Shown: piece after piece, positions 1-11,660 of the stretch
Numbering within the stretch: position 1 is the first letter of the stretch
How the letters are laid out: each line of letters starts with the position of its first letter
NCBI GenBank assembly: GCA_023101885.1
Contig: JALPQD010000089.1
Location: forward strand, 6,854,975 to 6,918,974
Direction of reading: 5' to 3'
DNA: 64,000 nt
Source: Typhlomys cinereus
Lineage: Eukaryota > Chordata > Mammalia > Rodentia > Platacanthomyidae
The notes under the pieces: model-generated
Told to the model about the DNA's origin: nothing
Databases searched by the model: none
The model's input: the letters and a program-made list of their open reading frames with translations, nothing else
Translations under genes and position numbers: made by a program

Positions 1-250
1 CCAGTCACAGCAGCAACAAGTGGGTGAGACGGCTTAGTGTGTTCCAGTGTTCGTGGTGGGAGTCTGACGGCCTGAGTTAAATGAAGGGACTCACATAAAG
101 GGAGGCGTCTGCTCACTTCCACATATGTCCTTGGCATGAGCGCATGTGAGGGGCCAGCACACAAAGCAAGAATAAAAAGCAGTGAGCATGAGGATCGACC
201 CCAGGAACTACATGAGAACTGCAAGGTGCTGTGGTCTTGTAGCCCCAGGG
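1..250. other. Unassigned sequence
   Basis: No repeat family or coding signal is recognised here. The short open frame starting at 136 runs into the LTR that follows and has no recognisable domain. Confidence 0.5.
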
Positions 251-540
251 TGACGGTTAATCCTGAGTGTCAACTCGACACACCTGGCATTAACTACGAT
301 CAGTTGAGACCACCTGAAGAGATTATTAAACAGAGGACCAGATAAAAGGAACCACAGAACAGGAAACTGGGAAGAAGAGAGACTCTCCAGGAATCTCCAG
401 CCTTCAGCCTCGAGGATGGGAGTGACTTAGTCTGCCGGCTCCGGCCACCAGCTATGACAGTCTGTTCCTCCCCTCTGGAACTCCCTCTTTCCTTTAAGTT
501 GTTTGACTTTGAGTGCTCTCTCACAGCAACAACTACGAGT
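251..540 (+). mobile_element. MaLR-type (MT/ORR1-like) LTR
   Basis: The left part begins 'tgacggttaatcctgagtg' followed by 'tcaactcgacacacctgg', the usual left end of rodent ERVL-MaLR LTRs. The right part holds the 'tttaagttgtttgactttg' and 'ctctcacagcaac' block typical of their right end. About 290 bp, diverged, no internal retroviral sequence. Confidence 0.6.
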
Positions 541-689
541 AAGTGTTACATCTGGGCAGAGCAGACAGGAAGTTGCCGGATCTCACGACTGGCGGGAGGG
601 ATCTGGAGCTGGCCACCTGCACTGCTGCCTTGTCACCGGTGAAATCACCATGAACCCCTAAGGGAACAAGGGGGTCATCTTCTCTCACC

Positions 690-1024
690 ATTTCTGGCTA
701 CAGATGCTTCTCCCATCTTGGCAGGAGAGTTCACAGCCACACCACAGCTGAGGGAACTGGCCACATAATATCCACATAACAGCTGAGACAGAGACGATCC
801 TTACTTGCCAGACCAGCACGTCTGGCCAAGTGTACACAAGGACGCCAAACTCCTCAACCAGCTCTCTGTATTTTATTCACCTGTCCAGAGCCTAGTCCCA
901 CCCACCATGGACTGGGCAATCCTCTATCAACTAGACAATCTCCTGCAGGTTTGCTTTGGACTTAACTACTAATTCTCTACAAATGTGCCCAGAACTCAAG
1001 TTGACAGGTGTATTGAACTATGAC
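690..1024 (-). mobile_element. LTR, family A (antisense)
   Basis: One of at least four copies in this window of a TG...CA LTR of about 400 bp (others at 35163, 41474 and 57328). Shared blocks are 'gatccttacttgccagacc', 'tctggccaagtgtacac' and the terminal 'aactatgaca'. The part beyond about 690 (the LTR 3' end) is missing or too diverged. Family assignment to ERVL-MaLR is inference. Confidence 0.7.
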
Positions 1025-1076
1025 AACTCTGTGTCTAAAACACAATCTTTTGGGGGAACAACGCTCATGGGTGCGT

Positions 1077-1098
1077 GCACACACACACACACACACAG
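1077..1098. repeat. (CA)n microsatellite
   Basis: Pure CA dinucleotide run of about 22 bp directly downstream of the family A LTR. No SINE body is attached. Confidence 0.9.
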
Positions 1099-1117
1099 GT
1101 ACACTTGCAAACATGTC

Positions 1118-1240
1118 TTTCCTAGCCCCAGTAAAAAAAGGAAGCAAAGTACAAACAGGAAGTGGCAACAGGTTAAGAAACCAGAAGCCCCGCCCCCAGT
1201 ATCTAGCTTCCTTCCAGGCTGGCAGAGCCTTAAGCCCCTC
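1118..1240 (-). mobile_element. Possible MT-type LTR fragment (antisense)
   Basis: The block 'aaaccagaagccccgccccc' followed by 'agtatctagcttccttccag' resembles the middle of antisense MT LTRs. Only about 100 bp aligns by eye, so this is tentative. Confidence 0.3.
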
Positions 1241-1434
1241 CCTCTCCCGTGACCCAGTTTCTCCTGATTATCTCTGTCTAGCTCAAGGCCTGTCCCTGAA
1301 TGGGAACAAAGTATTCGAACAGGTGAAGCCATGGGGCGTATCTCGCATTCACACCAGGACGACAAGACATGAATAACAGAAAACCTCACGCAGGGCTGTT
1401 GGAGATGTGACATGGTTCTGTGTCTATGGGAACC

Positions 1435-1975
1435 CCCTGGTTCCTCAAAAAGTTAAACACAGAGGAGCATCAGTCCCCCTCCCCCCAAGGTATGTATTTT
1501 CAAAAGCACTGAAAGCAGAAACTCCAAGACTTGCCCAAAGACATTCATATCAGCACAAAGGACAGCTGTCAAATGATAGAAATGACCCCAGTATCCACCG
1601 GTGGGCAGTTTCCACTGGTGGGCGAACAAATAAACACGGTCTAGTGCATGCGTACTCTGGAAACACTTGTCCCGCCATGACTGCATTCCAAAGCACCAAC
1701 ACCCAACACAACATGGAGGAGCCTCAAAGATACCTTAAGTGCAAGAAAACAGATGTGAAGAGTCACATCAGGTACCAAGCCAGAAGGTGCGAATTCACAA
1801 ACACGGAAGCCGATGGGTGTCTGGAGGAAGGAATGATGCGCAATGATTTCAAAGATACGGATTTTATTTTTGTATGCTGAAAATGTTTTAGAATGAGTGT
1901 CTGTCCAGTGTTATAAATACACTGACTGCCTCTAGCTTGTTCATTTCAAAATAACTGATTTTACATGCATTCCAT
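1435..1975 (+). mobile_element. Old L1 LINE, ORF2 3' end plus 3' UTR (sense)
   Basis: Shows the order of an old mammalian L1 end: the reverse-transcriptase C-terminal region ('ggtatgtattttcaaaagca', then 'agacattcatatcagcac', 'gaccccagtatccaccgg', 'aacacaacatggaggagcct') and then a 3' UTR-like part ('gaaaatgttttagaatgag'). It is riddled with substitutions and cannot be functional. The overlapping 157-residue open frame at 1407 to 1880 is this relic, not a gene. Confidence 0.65.
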
Positions 1976-2009
1976 GGCAGGAAAGATAATTTAAAAAAAC
2001 TAGTGAGGT

Positions 2010-2530
2010 ACATCTTGTGACTCTGCTTCTGTTTTGGTCTGCGTCTCTCCTCTTCAATCCCAGTCTTGCTTACTGTAACTACATAAGTCTTGAAATAAGG
2101 TAGACTCTTTTTTAAACTTGATTCCTTTTTTCCACCAGATGGTTTTAGGCTCTCCTTGGTTATTTTTCACAAAAATTTTGCAATGATCTTGCTTGTAGCT
2201 ATCCAGAAAATCTTGTTGGCATTCTACTGAGAGTTGTGCCAAATGTATACACATGAATTCTATGTGCATCAACTCTTCTGATGTGGCGTATACCTCTCCA
2301 TTTATTTAGATTTTGGTCTTTGACATTTTGTAACAGTCTTTGTGTTTTTTATGGTACATAATTCTTGTTAAGATTTTTTTTCTCTGAACTCTCTTGCTAA
2401 TTCTTTCGAGAAAACTGTTGTGTCTCTATTCAAGAGAGATTAAGTCTTAGTCTAACTTCTTCTCAGGAGTCTTTTAGTCTGATTTCGGTATAGGTAATGC
2501 TAACTTCATAAGTGACTGCTTAGAATTGGT
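2010..2530 (-). mobile_element. Old L1 LINE ORF2 fragment (antisense), part 1
   Basis: Antisense L1 ORF2 landmarks occur in the expected order: 'gcttactgtaactacataag', 'ctccatttatttagattttg', 'agtctgatttcggtataggt'. Continues at 2699 after a SINE insertion. Heavily decayed. Confidence 0.65.
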
Positions 2531-2698
2531 GTTAGCAGGTCAGTGAGATGGCTCAGAGGATAAAGGGAAGGGCCTGGTGACCTGAGTTCGATTCCCAGAA
2601 GAACCACTAGCAAGTTGTTTTCTGACCTGCACATGGGCGCAGGGAACATGTGCTCTCTCCCACACATGAAAGGGATAAATAGATGTAAAAACATTAAA
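2531..2698 (+). mobile_element. B2-related SINE inserted in L1
   Basis: Pol III A-box region 'agatggctcagaggataaag' and B-box region 'cctgagttcgattcccag' lie about 30 bp apart, followed by a short body and an A/T-rich tail at 2676 to 2698. It splits the antisense L1, so it is younger than the L1. Confidence 0.75.
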
Positions 2699-3530
2699 GC
2701 TGGAATTGCTATTATACTTTTAAATCTTTGGCAAAATTCTCCAGTGAAATTATTTATTTAAGCTGGGAAGTTTTAGTTCTGATTCAATGTGCATAGTCAT
2801 TATTGCACTATTCAAATCACCTGTGTGATACTGGGGAGACTTGTAGCAGTTCATTTTTTTTTCAGAATTGATCTCTTGCATTAAAATGGTCAGACTGATA
2901 CACTGTTCACGGTGTGACTTTTTTTCTCCTTTGCTGTGCGCAGGGTCTGTGGCGACAGCTCTGCTTTCCTTGCTGATAACAGTGGGGTGTGCCTGCTCCG
3001 TGCATTCTCTTTGCCTTGTCAGAGTTCATCGATCTCATTGATCTTTCCTGAGAACCCTCTCTTTGTTTCATTGATTTTCTCCATCGGTTTTTCATTTGCA
3101 AAGCCATCCGTTTCTGTACTTATCGGTATCACGTCCGTCCTTCTGCTAGCTTGGGGTTTATTTGGCTCTTTCTCCATGTTCCTGACAAGTGAGACTTTCT
3201 CTTTATGGCAATGCAAACGTGTGTCTCCCTTGGTTCTATTTTCATTGTGTCCCTCAAATTCCAATGCATTGGTTTTCATCTCTGTGCAGTTTAGTCAATT
3301 TTCTCACACTTCTCAAGACTTCCTCTTCCACTCATGATTTTGCTTGAAGAGCGTTGCTTAGCTTCATTCCCAAACATTTGGGAAATTTTCTATCTTTGTA
3401 GGATAGGTTTCTAGTCTAATATCCTGGTGGGCAGAGGACATTTAAATTGATGTAAATTCTTTCAAATGTGCTCAAGTCTGTTAAGGGTAAGCTCTACTTT
3501 GACACACATTCTGTAACACCTCGAAAGAAT
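2699..3530 (-). mobile_element. Old L1 LINE ORF2 fragment (antisense), part 2
   Basis: Continues the L1 of 2010 to 2530 in correct order: 'ggcaaaattctccagtgaaa', 'ctttgtttcattgattttct', 'cccaaacatttgggaaattt', 'aagaatactcatcctgagta'. The 133-residue open frame at 2936 to 3337 and its antisense partner are L1 remnants with no intact domain. Confidence 0.7.
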
Positions 3531-3544
3531 ACTCATCCTGAGTA

Positions 3545-3726
3545 GGGTTAGGTCGATTGGCTAGTGATCCCCAGGAATTCGCCCATCTCTGCTTCCCCAG
3601 CTCTGGGGATGACAAGCACACAGTATCACGGCTGACTTTCTTTATGTGGGTTCTGGGGAACAGAACTGAGGTCCTGGTGCCTGCAAGGCAAACATTTTAC
3701 TGATTGTCACCTCATCACCCCAGCCC
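3545..3726 (-). mobile_element. B3-like SINE (antisense)
   Basis: Reads as reverse complement of a B3/B2-type SINE: 'ctgcttccccagctctgggg', 'tgtgggttctggggaacaga', 'gaggtcctggtgcctgcaag', ending 'caccccagccc'. The B-box complement is degenerate. Confidence 0.6.
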
Positions 3727-5253
3727 CAGAATGACTGCTTAGAGATTAATGCCCGAGACAGGGAGGGGGGAGAAGACATCCTCCTAGCCCAGGTTTCCTG
3801 GTCCAGGCTCTCAGCCAAGCTAGGTAAAGGAGTCAGACCTTCCTTTCTAGAACAAGAAGAAAGACTAAGAGCGCAGGTTCTGTTTCCCATTACAGTGCAG
3901 GCCTAGCTCACTCGCAGTCAACACGGGCTTGCCGTGCAAAGAGGAGAGTGGTAATGAACCCAGCAGTGACAGACGACCCTTCGGTTATCACGATGACAGC
4001 ATGCGGGCTGCCCACACGCGTCCCTCTCATGGGCCATGGGATTCTCCGCCCTTGCGGAGCTGCGCTCTCTATTCCCTCCAGCTCGCAGCGCGGCATCCTC
4101 TGAGCCTCTGCTTGCAAATTCACTCAGGGGGGACTGTGATTCATGAGGAACCCAAGAGACAGGGGTGGGGGTGGGCCCATCCCCGGAGCCCCTGAGAAAG
4201 TGGAGTCACCATGCACAGCCCCATTCATCACCACATGTCAATTCTGCGCTTGTGTCACACCTGGGGAGCCACCCCACAGCCTTCAAGAAGCGCCCCTGGT
4301 TCCCAGAACAGCAGAATCAGCTGCTCTCAGGGACGCCTTGTACCTACCTTCAAAGCAAGGTCAGAGTGGAGCTGTAATTATCCCAGGACTCTCTGGGCTC
4401 GGAGACCTGCTGCCAGAGTGAAGAAAGGGAATGGGGGCGTTCACATCAGGAGACGGGCTAACCGGGGCTCCGCCAGCCTGATTCATTTCACAGCTGTGGT
4501 CTTTTTTGATTTGTTCGTAATTTTCTACACTGGTGCTTCCAATTTGATACTGTCTGGGCCTGGGATGACAATAAGAATGAGATAACGGACGATGAGTTCA
4601 AAATACTGAGCACAATCCCACACTGTCCGCCTGCATGTATGTACGATCGATGTGTCACTTGGAAGGAGGGACCGTTGGCCGCTGGGCAAAGTTGGGAATG
4701 TAAAATGTCACAGGACTCCACACGCATTTCTTATGTACTTAGGAACTGTCACCAGAGCGGCCACACTGCTCCTGGGGGGAAGCCAGGCTTCATGTTTCAC
4801 AGTCAGCTGTCTGAGACCAATGAGTTACCAGCCCAAAGACACCCACGTGACTTCTATGGCGGGGCTTTGCAGGTCATACCGCACAGCCACGGGAGCTACA
4901 GTTGTCAGAGTTTACATGTTGATATAGCACCTCCCAGAGCGGCTGAGCTCATTATAGCCATGTTCATCGGCCACTCTGCTGATTGACTTGGAGTTAGTAT
5001 TCCCCAGGGGCTCATGGAATGTCACCAGAATGGATCACAAAGGTCCGACCTCAAAGTGCCCACAGCAATAGCCTAGAAAACCCACGCATAGGTTGGGCGA
5101 ATTACTGATACGGAGAACTTCCCATTATCAGACTCAGTCACGTAACGAACCGTTCTGTTTATTCGGTCAAAACATGCGCGGGTTACCCGTTGTGTCGAGT
5201 TAGGTATCTGAAGAGCATCTAAACTCCCTAAACTAAACAACCTCTGTGATTGT
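3727..5253. other. Largely unassigned, low-repeat stretch
   Basis: About 1.5 kb with no recognised coding exon or young repeat. A weak MIR-like string ('gaatgagataacggacgatg', near 4575) may be an old SINE relic. Short overlapping open frames show no domain, and none starts after a clear splice acceptor. Confidence 0.5.
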
Positions 5254-5617
5254 TGCTATGGTTTGAACGTGAGCTTCCCTCCCCGAGCCCCAGGCTCACG
5301 TGTTTAAATCCTTAGCCAGTGCTAATGTTTAGGAAGGTCGTAGCATCTGTAAGAGACAGAGCCTTGCTGGAGGAAGGCTCGTCACGGAGGCGCCCCTTCA
5401 GGGTGGTAGCCCAGCCCTGACTTCTCCTATAGTCGCCCTCATCCTCCTGATGTTTGTGGTCCATGAACTGACATCCTGCTTCTGCCCCCAGCCAGGCCTT
5501 CCGCCATGCGACTCCCACCATAATGGACTATATGACCCCCGGGACTGTAAGTCCAATAAACCGCCCTTTCTCCCTGAGTCTAAGTACAGTCTCATAGCAA
5601 AGTAGCTGTGACGATCA
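5254..5617 (+). mobile_element. MT/ORR1-type LTR
   Basis: Left end 'tgctatggtttgaacgtga', middle 'cttgctggaggaaggctcgt', then 'aatggactatatgacccccg' and 'gtccaataaaccgccctttc' (the LTR polyadenylation region). This is the classic ERVL-MaLR layout at full LTR length with no internal region, so a solo LTR. Confidence 0.8.
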
Positions 5618-5700
5618 TGATATTTGTTAGCCAAAAGACATTTTGGCAAGCAGGAAGATAATGTCATAGTGTTAAGATGTATGATTCTAAAATATTCCGC

Positions 5701-5897
5701 GAGGGGTGGAGAGATGGGTCAGGGGTTAAGATTCTGTCTCACAAGCAGAAGGTTCTGAGTTCAGATCCCATGTCCCACATAAAAACACCAGGTGGAAATG
5801 GCAGCAGCCTGGGAAATCCCAGAGCAAAACAAAAAGAAGCAACCCAGGATGATTTCCAAAGTCACTCTTGGTCCTGCACAGGGACACACAGTGCTCT

Positions 5898-5946
<49 letters not shown>

Positions 5947-5974
5947 TGCTAAATAAATAAATAAAACTTAAAAT
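5701..5974 (+). mobile_element. B2-related SINE with (CA)n tail
   Basis: A-box region 'gatgggtcaggggttaag', B-box region 'tctgagttcagatcccatg', a body that includes 'gcaacccaggatgatttcca', then a pure (CA) run (about 5901 to 5943) and a TAAA-rich end. This body plus (CA)n plus TAAATAAA tail recurs at many sites in the window. Confidence 0.85.
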
Positions 5975-6510
5975 AATCTGTGGGTAATGCCTCTAAAAAT
6001 TTATCCTATAAAATGAGTCATCATGTATAAATATTGTTGTATATTTGTTTACATATGCATGTACATAAACAAATATATACACAAAGATGTTCTCTGTGAT
6101 ACTTTTAATAAAAATATATGCTTACATTTGATATTTGCTAAATAAGTCACATCACATACATGTATATATGCATCTAGTAAACTACATGGAGCATTTCAAA
6201 AATCCATTCTAACTATTCATAGAGTTTTTCTTCTCTTTTCTAGATTCTAAGTTCTGAAATTCTAATGAAGTAACTGTCATGCGATGCCCTGTTCTTAAGG
6301 CAGAACAAAATCCCACCTACCCGCTTCCCTTGCAGCTAGGACACCGGTGTACAACCTAGTGTGTGGTAGACCCCTACCCAGTGAGAAACGCAACCACATC
6401 TGCACAGCAGGACACATCTGTGTAATTATGTGCAACTAACTTATATGACTACATGCTTCATTGTCTCATAAAATCAAAGATACACTGAGAAATGCAGCCA
6501 TCATACAAGA
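5975..6510. other. AT-rich unassigned stretch
   Basis: AT-rich DNA with no repeat family or exon recognised. Nothing further can be said from sequence alone. Confidence 0.5.
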
Positions 6511-6521
6511 GGCAAGGTCTC

Positions 6522-6900
6522 CGGCTGGGCAGATGGCTCAGGGTCTAAAGCCCTTGCCTTGCAAGCAAAAGAACCCGAGTTTGGAACCCCAGATCCCATG
6601 TGCAAATGCTAGGTGACTGTGGAAGCCTACCAGTAATTCCCGTCTTGGGAGGCAGAGGCTGGGATCCCCAAAGAAGCTGACTCGTGAGATGAGTCCTAAT
6701 GGTGGGCTCTGGGTTTAATTAGAGACCCAGGCTCTCAGTAATAATATGGAAAAGCAATCGAGGATCATTCCCAGTATCATCCTCAGGCCTCCATAGCATT
6801 TATACTCAAATGCACTCATGGACAAACACCCCCCCCATGCACACACATGTCCACCCATACGCAACACACACACATACACACACACGAGAAAAACAAAGAA
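6522..6900 (+). mobile_element. B2/B3-related SINE with exact target duplication
   Basis: Starts 'ggctgggcagatggctcag'; B-box region 'cgagtttggaaccccag'; body includes 'aagcaatcgaggatcattcc'; ends in an impure CA/CACG tail. The 11-bp string 'ggcaaggtctc' sits immediately before (6511 to 6521) and after (6901 to 6911) the element, which fixes both ends as a retrotransposition target-site duplication. Confidence 0.85.
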
Positions 6901-6911
6901 GGCAAGGTCTC

Positions 6912-9252
6912 ATATGCAGAATTCAACAGAATTGAAGAAATCATTGGGATGCCATGAGGAGAAATCTTTCTCCTTGGTTTGCTTCTTGTGGGATGAGCGT
7001 CGGTGGGCTTGAAGTTAGTTCAGCTGAAAGTATCAGAATGAGATGTAAGAAAGAATGAGATGCCGGAATCCTTTAGATCCCGGAGATTGTGCTCACCTCA
7101 GGAGAAGCATATCTGCTGCCTACTTTTGCATATTTATCTTTCGAACATCTTTTCAGATAGGCATTATGTGTGAACCTAGGAGATTGCCCATCTATTCTAA
7201 AATAGAATAAGGAAGATGAAGGACCATGCATAGATGTATGGATTTCACATAGGCATTGAAAAAAAAAAAAAACCCTAGATGCAGATGTAAATCCTGCACA
7301 CTAAAAGGGTATTAACTCTGTGGGTTGAGACAGCGAGGGAATTGTACTCTGTACTTTACAGAGCCTTGAATTGTTTGGAATTTTGCATTGGGCAAGTTTT
7401 ACATGCTGTTACGATCATCAAAGGCCTACAGGTGTATAACCATTGTGAAGGAGACACAGATACACTGACTCTTTGGGGCTGTTGTGTGGGGAGTGGTCGG
7501 GAGTCGTCTGCCCGCTTCCTGGCCCCGGTATGTGTGATGCTTGCCAAGCCCCCCTGCCCGGGACCACGTGTCAAGGCAGACAGAGCGGAGGAGACAGACA
7601 TGGCTGCTCACATCACTCACCCAGGCAGGAAGTAGAAACCCAACAGGATGTGGGTGGGGCCCTTAAACCTCAAGCTCCCTTCTCCCCACCAGTTCCGCAG
7701 TGGCCTCCTTCCCCCAGCCAGGCTCCATCTTTACTCCACAACCTCCTAGAAACAGTGCCAATCAAGAGTTCAAACATAGGCGCCTATATGGGCATTTGGC
7801 ATTTCAAATCGCCGGAGCACGTGGTACATGAGATCATGTTAGTCCTCTGCGGCTCCTCGGATGAACAGAGTGCCCCCCACCCTCCCTGTGTCCTGCCTCT
7901 CTGCCTGCCTCGTCCTGAGGGACACAGTCCCTCCAACTGGATGCCAAGATAAGCCCCGCCCCTCTTAAGTTGCTTCTTGTCAGGAATTCCATTGACAATG
8001 ATAATCTTCCACCCTAGGCAGAGGCTCCCTCTACGGACGGATCAACAGAAACGGCGATTCTGTCACAACAGACCTTGCCTGCTGATGGCGCAGGTTGTGA
8101 ACAAGACAGATTGTCCTGGGGCACACAGGGGGCCGTGGCCCCAAGGGAGCACCTGCCGCTGAGCTCCCACGAACGTAAGGGTGGGGCCACCACCCTCCCT
8201 GGTCTCACAAGGGCCCAGACCAGACAGAGGCTGTGCATTGACGCAGGAAAACACCCCGAAGACAGAATGAAACCCCCGTTATTTCAGTGCTCTACAGGAG
8301 GCAATTTATCCAACATTCCTCTATTGCCCAGGAATAAGTAAAAAGTTCCTAAATTCTGGGGGCTCCCCAAATGGAACGGTGGAAGGGAGAGGGTTAAGGG
8401 TGTCTCGCTTTGTAAAATGTGTGCCTTTCTCGGGGCCACGGCATGTGCTTTGCCAGGAGAAAGGTCGGTTCACGGCGCTGGGGTCCGTGGGCATCCGGAG
8501 CAGCTGCAGATGTGTGCTGCCAGCCGGAGCCGCCGCTCTGGTCGCTGGAGTTCAAGTGTGCGCCGTGCTGAGCACGACAGTTCACGTCCTTGTTCTTCCT
8601 TTGTTCCAGCCGGGAAGGAAGGCGGGGAGAAGTTTCCCTTCTCTTTTTAGCCCTGTGGCAGGGGCAGGAACAGAACCGAGAAACCAGCTGTGGAATCCAA
8701 GTTCTGGCTGAGATTCGCCTCCCTGGTTCTTGTTAATGTCACAGTGGCCTTTAGCCTCTCTTGTCCCTCAAAGCTTTGCGGTCCGCAGAACTTCCAGTGG
8801 CAGTAGCCGCAACGTGACTGTACGGAAGCCACACTTACCTGGAGGGTGCTCATGGCGGGGAGGAGGAGGAGGAGGACGATCCAGCCTGGGGTCCTGGCTT
8901 ACCAATCACAGATAAGAACGCAAGTGGGGGCCTTTCTGCCCCTCTGATTCACCAGACACAGACACGCACCCCCGGCCTCCTCCCTGTGCCCTTGGGCCCC
9001 GGAGGTTGACTTTGGTGGACTTCTAACGGCTCCTTGAAGCTGCCTTCTCCTTGGCCAGGAAACACCAGTAAACCAGAGGGTGGAAGAGCAGGTGGGGCGT
9101 CCCCGCCTCTGCCCCCGCCTCTCCTGACGTCACTTCTGCAGTGGTCCGTGCCCCTCAGACTCCGTGAACATTATTTCCTTCCCTGTGTCTTTGGCCCTCA
9201 CAGTGGTAATGGCTCCTTCTGAAGTCATGACTTTCAGAGAAATACCTTTTCT
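6912..9252. other. Unassigned 2.3 kb, low repeat content
   Basis: Holds an A13 run (about 7260 to 7273), a GC-richer part from about 8380 to 9130 and a small GGA run near 8862. Overlapping open frames on both strands (up to 159 residues at 7473) show no domain. A palindromic CRE-like TGACGTCA occurs at 9125 to 9132 next to C-rich sequence. No exon is supported. Confidence 0.45.
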
Positions 9253-9344
9253 GGGCTGGAGAGATGGCTCAGGGGTTAAGCTTCTGCTTCCCAAGCAGAT
9301 GGTCCTAAGTTTGAATCCCAGGTCCCTTTTAAAAAAAAAAAAAA
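9253..9344 (+). mobile_element. 3'-truncated B2-related SINE
   Basis: Carries the A-box region 'gagatggctcaggggttaag' and B-box region 'cctaagtttgaatcccagg', then goes straight into 'cctttt' and an A14 run. Only the tRNA-related head is present. A second, full copy begins 13 bp later in the same orientation. Confidence 0.8.
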
Positions 9345-9357
9345 TGCCAGGCAGTGG

Positions 9358-9566
9358 GCTGGAGAGATGGCTCAGGGGTTGTGACTCTGCCTTGAAAGCA
9401 GAAGGTCCTGAGTTCAGATCCCAAGTCCCAGAGCACTTCCAGCTCTGGTGGACGAAGCTCAGGAAATCCCAGAGTGAAGCATGAAGGAGGTAGAAGCAAT
9501 CCAGGATGATTCCTGATGTCACCCTCGGCCCTCCACAGGGACATGCAGTGACCTCTGATATACACA

Positions 9567-9604
<38 letters not shown>

Positions 9605-9616
9605 AATAAATACTTC
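9358..9616 (+). mobile_element. B2-related SINE with (CA)n tail
   Basis: Head 'ggctggagagatggctcagg', B-box region 'tcctgagttcagatcccaag', body 'gcaatccaggatgattcctg', (CA)n from about 9562 to 9602 and a TAAATAAATA end. Part of a head-to-tail pair with the truncated copy at 9253. Confidence 0.85.
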
Positions 9617-9884
9617 TGTATCACAGTCTTCTGGCCCAAGCCGTCCCTTTGACCCAATAGCTGAATCCTGTTTCCTCTAAGATCCACACAGGGACACCTG
9701 CTGCCCTTTGGCTTTGGGGTCTGTTGTACAACTATTCCAGGGGAAAGATGAACCAACATCCTCCCCTAGATGGGGCACTGATAGCAGATCAAGTCTAGCT
9801 TGCTGCACCGGTAAGTTAATCGGGGTACCTTACAGAAGCATGGTGACCCTCAGGCAGCTGTTTGGACATAGAGAATACACTCAG

Positions 9885-10165
9885 GAGCATGGTATATAGG
9901 AGGGGGGAGTCAGAGAAAGCCCCCTTGACAAGGAGGCCTCTGAGCTTAGACCCCAAGGATGAATGGGTCCAGTCCTTGGAAGCACTTGGGGAAGAATGGT
10001 CAGGTTAAGGGGGACACTGAGTCAAAGCCCTGAGATAGGAGGAGCCTAGCAAAGGAGCCCCACCCAGTGGGGTGAGAACAGAGGCCCAAGCAGGGTAACA
10101 GCCCACGATGAGGTCCTGGGTTTCATCCTCTGGGGACAAGGTACCTGCTGGCTGAGAACGACGGA
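9885..10165 (+). mobile_element. L2 LINE fragment
   Basis: Matches the remembered L2 3' half in order: 'ggcctctgagcttagacccc', 'aaggatgaatgggtccag', 'cttggggaagaatggtcagg', 'aaagccctgagataggagg'. Old and non-functional. Confidence 0.55.
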
Positions 10166-10170
10166 ATAAA

Positions 10171-10987
10171 TACCATGGGCTGAGTTAAGGGCTAACATCC
10201 ATCTGTGTGTTTTTGACGGGGACTATCTCCGAGGAGTGGGGAGCATCCTCTGAGAGTGGAGAAACCAGCTGGTCAACACCACGGTCCTTTGGGTGGGCAA
10301 AGATGACGGGTGAAGAGGTGAGACAGGGGCTGATCTCCAGAGATGCAAATGTCAAGAATCGATGGGGTGGAGCATCAGGGAAAGACACGCCTCGAGGGTG
10401 ACATCAGAAAACAGGGTAGTGGACCCCTCTTTACATAGCACAAGACGGACGAAACTTTTAGAAGACCTTACTCCCTATTTCAACTGGATTTTTTCCCCAA
10501 GCTATGTTGTATTGTATTGTGTTGCGCCGTATTGTGTGCATTACCCGAAGGTTATGCAGCAGAACTCATGTGATGAGAAGATGAGGACTTGCAGAGATGG
10601 AACCCTGACACAGCTGCAAGTGTCCCCCTCCTTCCTGTTGCCATGGTGTTCCAAGATGAAATCCACACCACTTCTGTCGTCTCAGGATTCTAAGGGAAAA
10701 TGTCGTCATTTGTGTGAAGAAGCTCACCACCGGCCACCTGGAGGTGAACTTTCAGGAAATGCACAACACAACAACAGAACACAACATAGCTCAGAAGAAA
10801 TCCAGTTGAAATAGGGACGAAGGTCTTCTAACAGACTCATCCCATGTCTCGTGCTATGTAAAGAAGGGTCCACTAGATCCTGTTTTCTGGGATTTAATTT
10901 AATAGTATCTACATCCCACCGAGTCGCTTCAACTGTCTGCTTGACATGGTACCGACCCTGTTAGAGTCACCATAAGAAATGAAAGGG
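10171..10987. other. Unassigned stretch
   Basis: About 0.8 kb with no repeat recognised. It includes a TATTG/TGTTG-rich patch near 10503 to 10540. The 150-residue open frame at 10362 to 10814 has no recognisable domain. Confidence 0.45.
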
Positions 10988-11010
10988 GGCTGGAGAGATG
11001 GCTCAGTACC

Positions 11011-11063
<53 letters not shown>
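10988..11063 (+). mobile_element. Internally deleted SINE: head joined to (CA)n
   Basis: The SINE head 'ggctggagagatggctcag' is followed after a few bases by a (CA) run from about 11017 to 11062. The B box and whole body are missing, so the element has lost everything between A box and tail. Confidence 0.8.
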
Positions 11064-11065
<2 letters not shown>

Positions 11066-11640
11066 TTGGAAACCTGAACGTTCTTCCACTTGCCAAACAG
11101 CACTCCATTTAAATTATTTCTGTCCTATTCCAACCTCACCTCGGTGAACTGATTTTCCTAAGGCACCATCGCACCTCTAAGCCACAACACCCCCATGCCT
11201 ATCCCCTCCTCCGAGGGAGAAGTTACTACTACAAACCCCTGAAGCTCAAACGCATCATCCTCCTGCCTCGGAGACATGCGGGTCGACACAACGTTCCGTG
11301 CCAAGGACTCGTCTCCTCAGAACATGAACTTTCTACAGCGACACGTCAGCCACACTGCAGGCGTCCACCGGCCCCCAGACACTGTGAGCCACAAGGAGGC
11401 ACCCCATTTGACATGTGCTCTAGAAGTCTCTACCGCAGGAGCATGTTGCTCTCCGCTGCATCCCAGAGACCTGCCTAGAATCTTCTTTCGCCCTGGCTGA
11501 GGATTAGCTGAGGATTCGCATCTCGGGCAGGAAATGAGGTGCGTGCTGTTTATTGCGGTTCAAATCCTCAAATGCAGGCAGTGCAGCAGTGAAGGCGGAG
11601 AAGCTGACGTCTCTTTAGGAACGCATGAGATGCTCCGCAG
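11064..11640. other. Unassigned stretch
   Basis: No recognised repeat. A 74-residue open frame at 11276 to 11500 has no recognisable domain. Confidence 0.45.
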
Positions 11641-11660
11641 CCCACCACGGTCCACGCCGA

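Noticed and set aside
1407..1880. 157-residue open frame as a gene
   Set aside because: It overlies a decayed L1 ORF2/3' UTR in sense orientation; a chance frame in a relic.
5701..5800. Possible tRNA gene from A and B box matches
   Set aside because: The A/B boxes belong to the tRNA-derived SINE head. The fold would lack a proper anticodon stem and acceptor, and the same unit is repeated throughout the window.
9130..9759. 209-residue antisense open frame
   Set aside because: It crosses two SINEs and a (CA)n tail and consists mostly of SINE translation.
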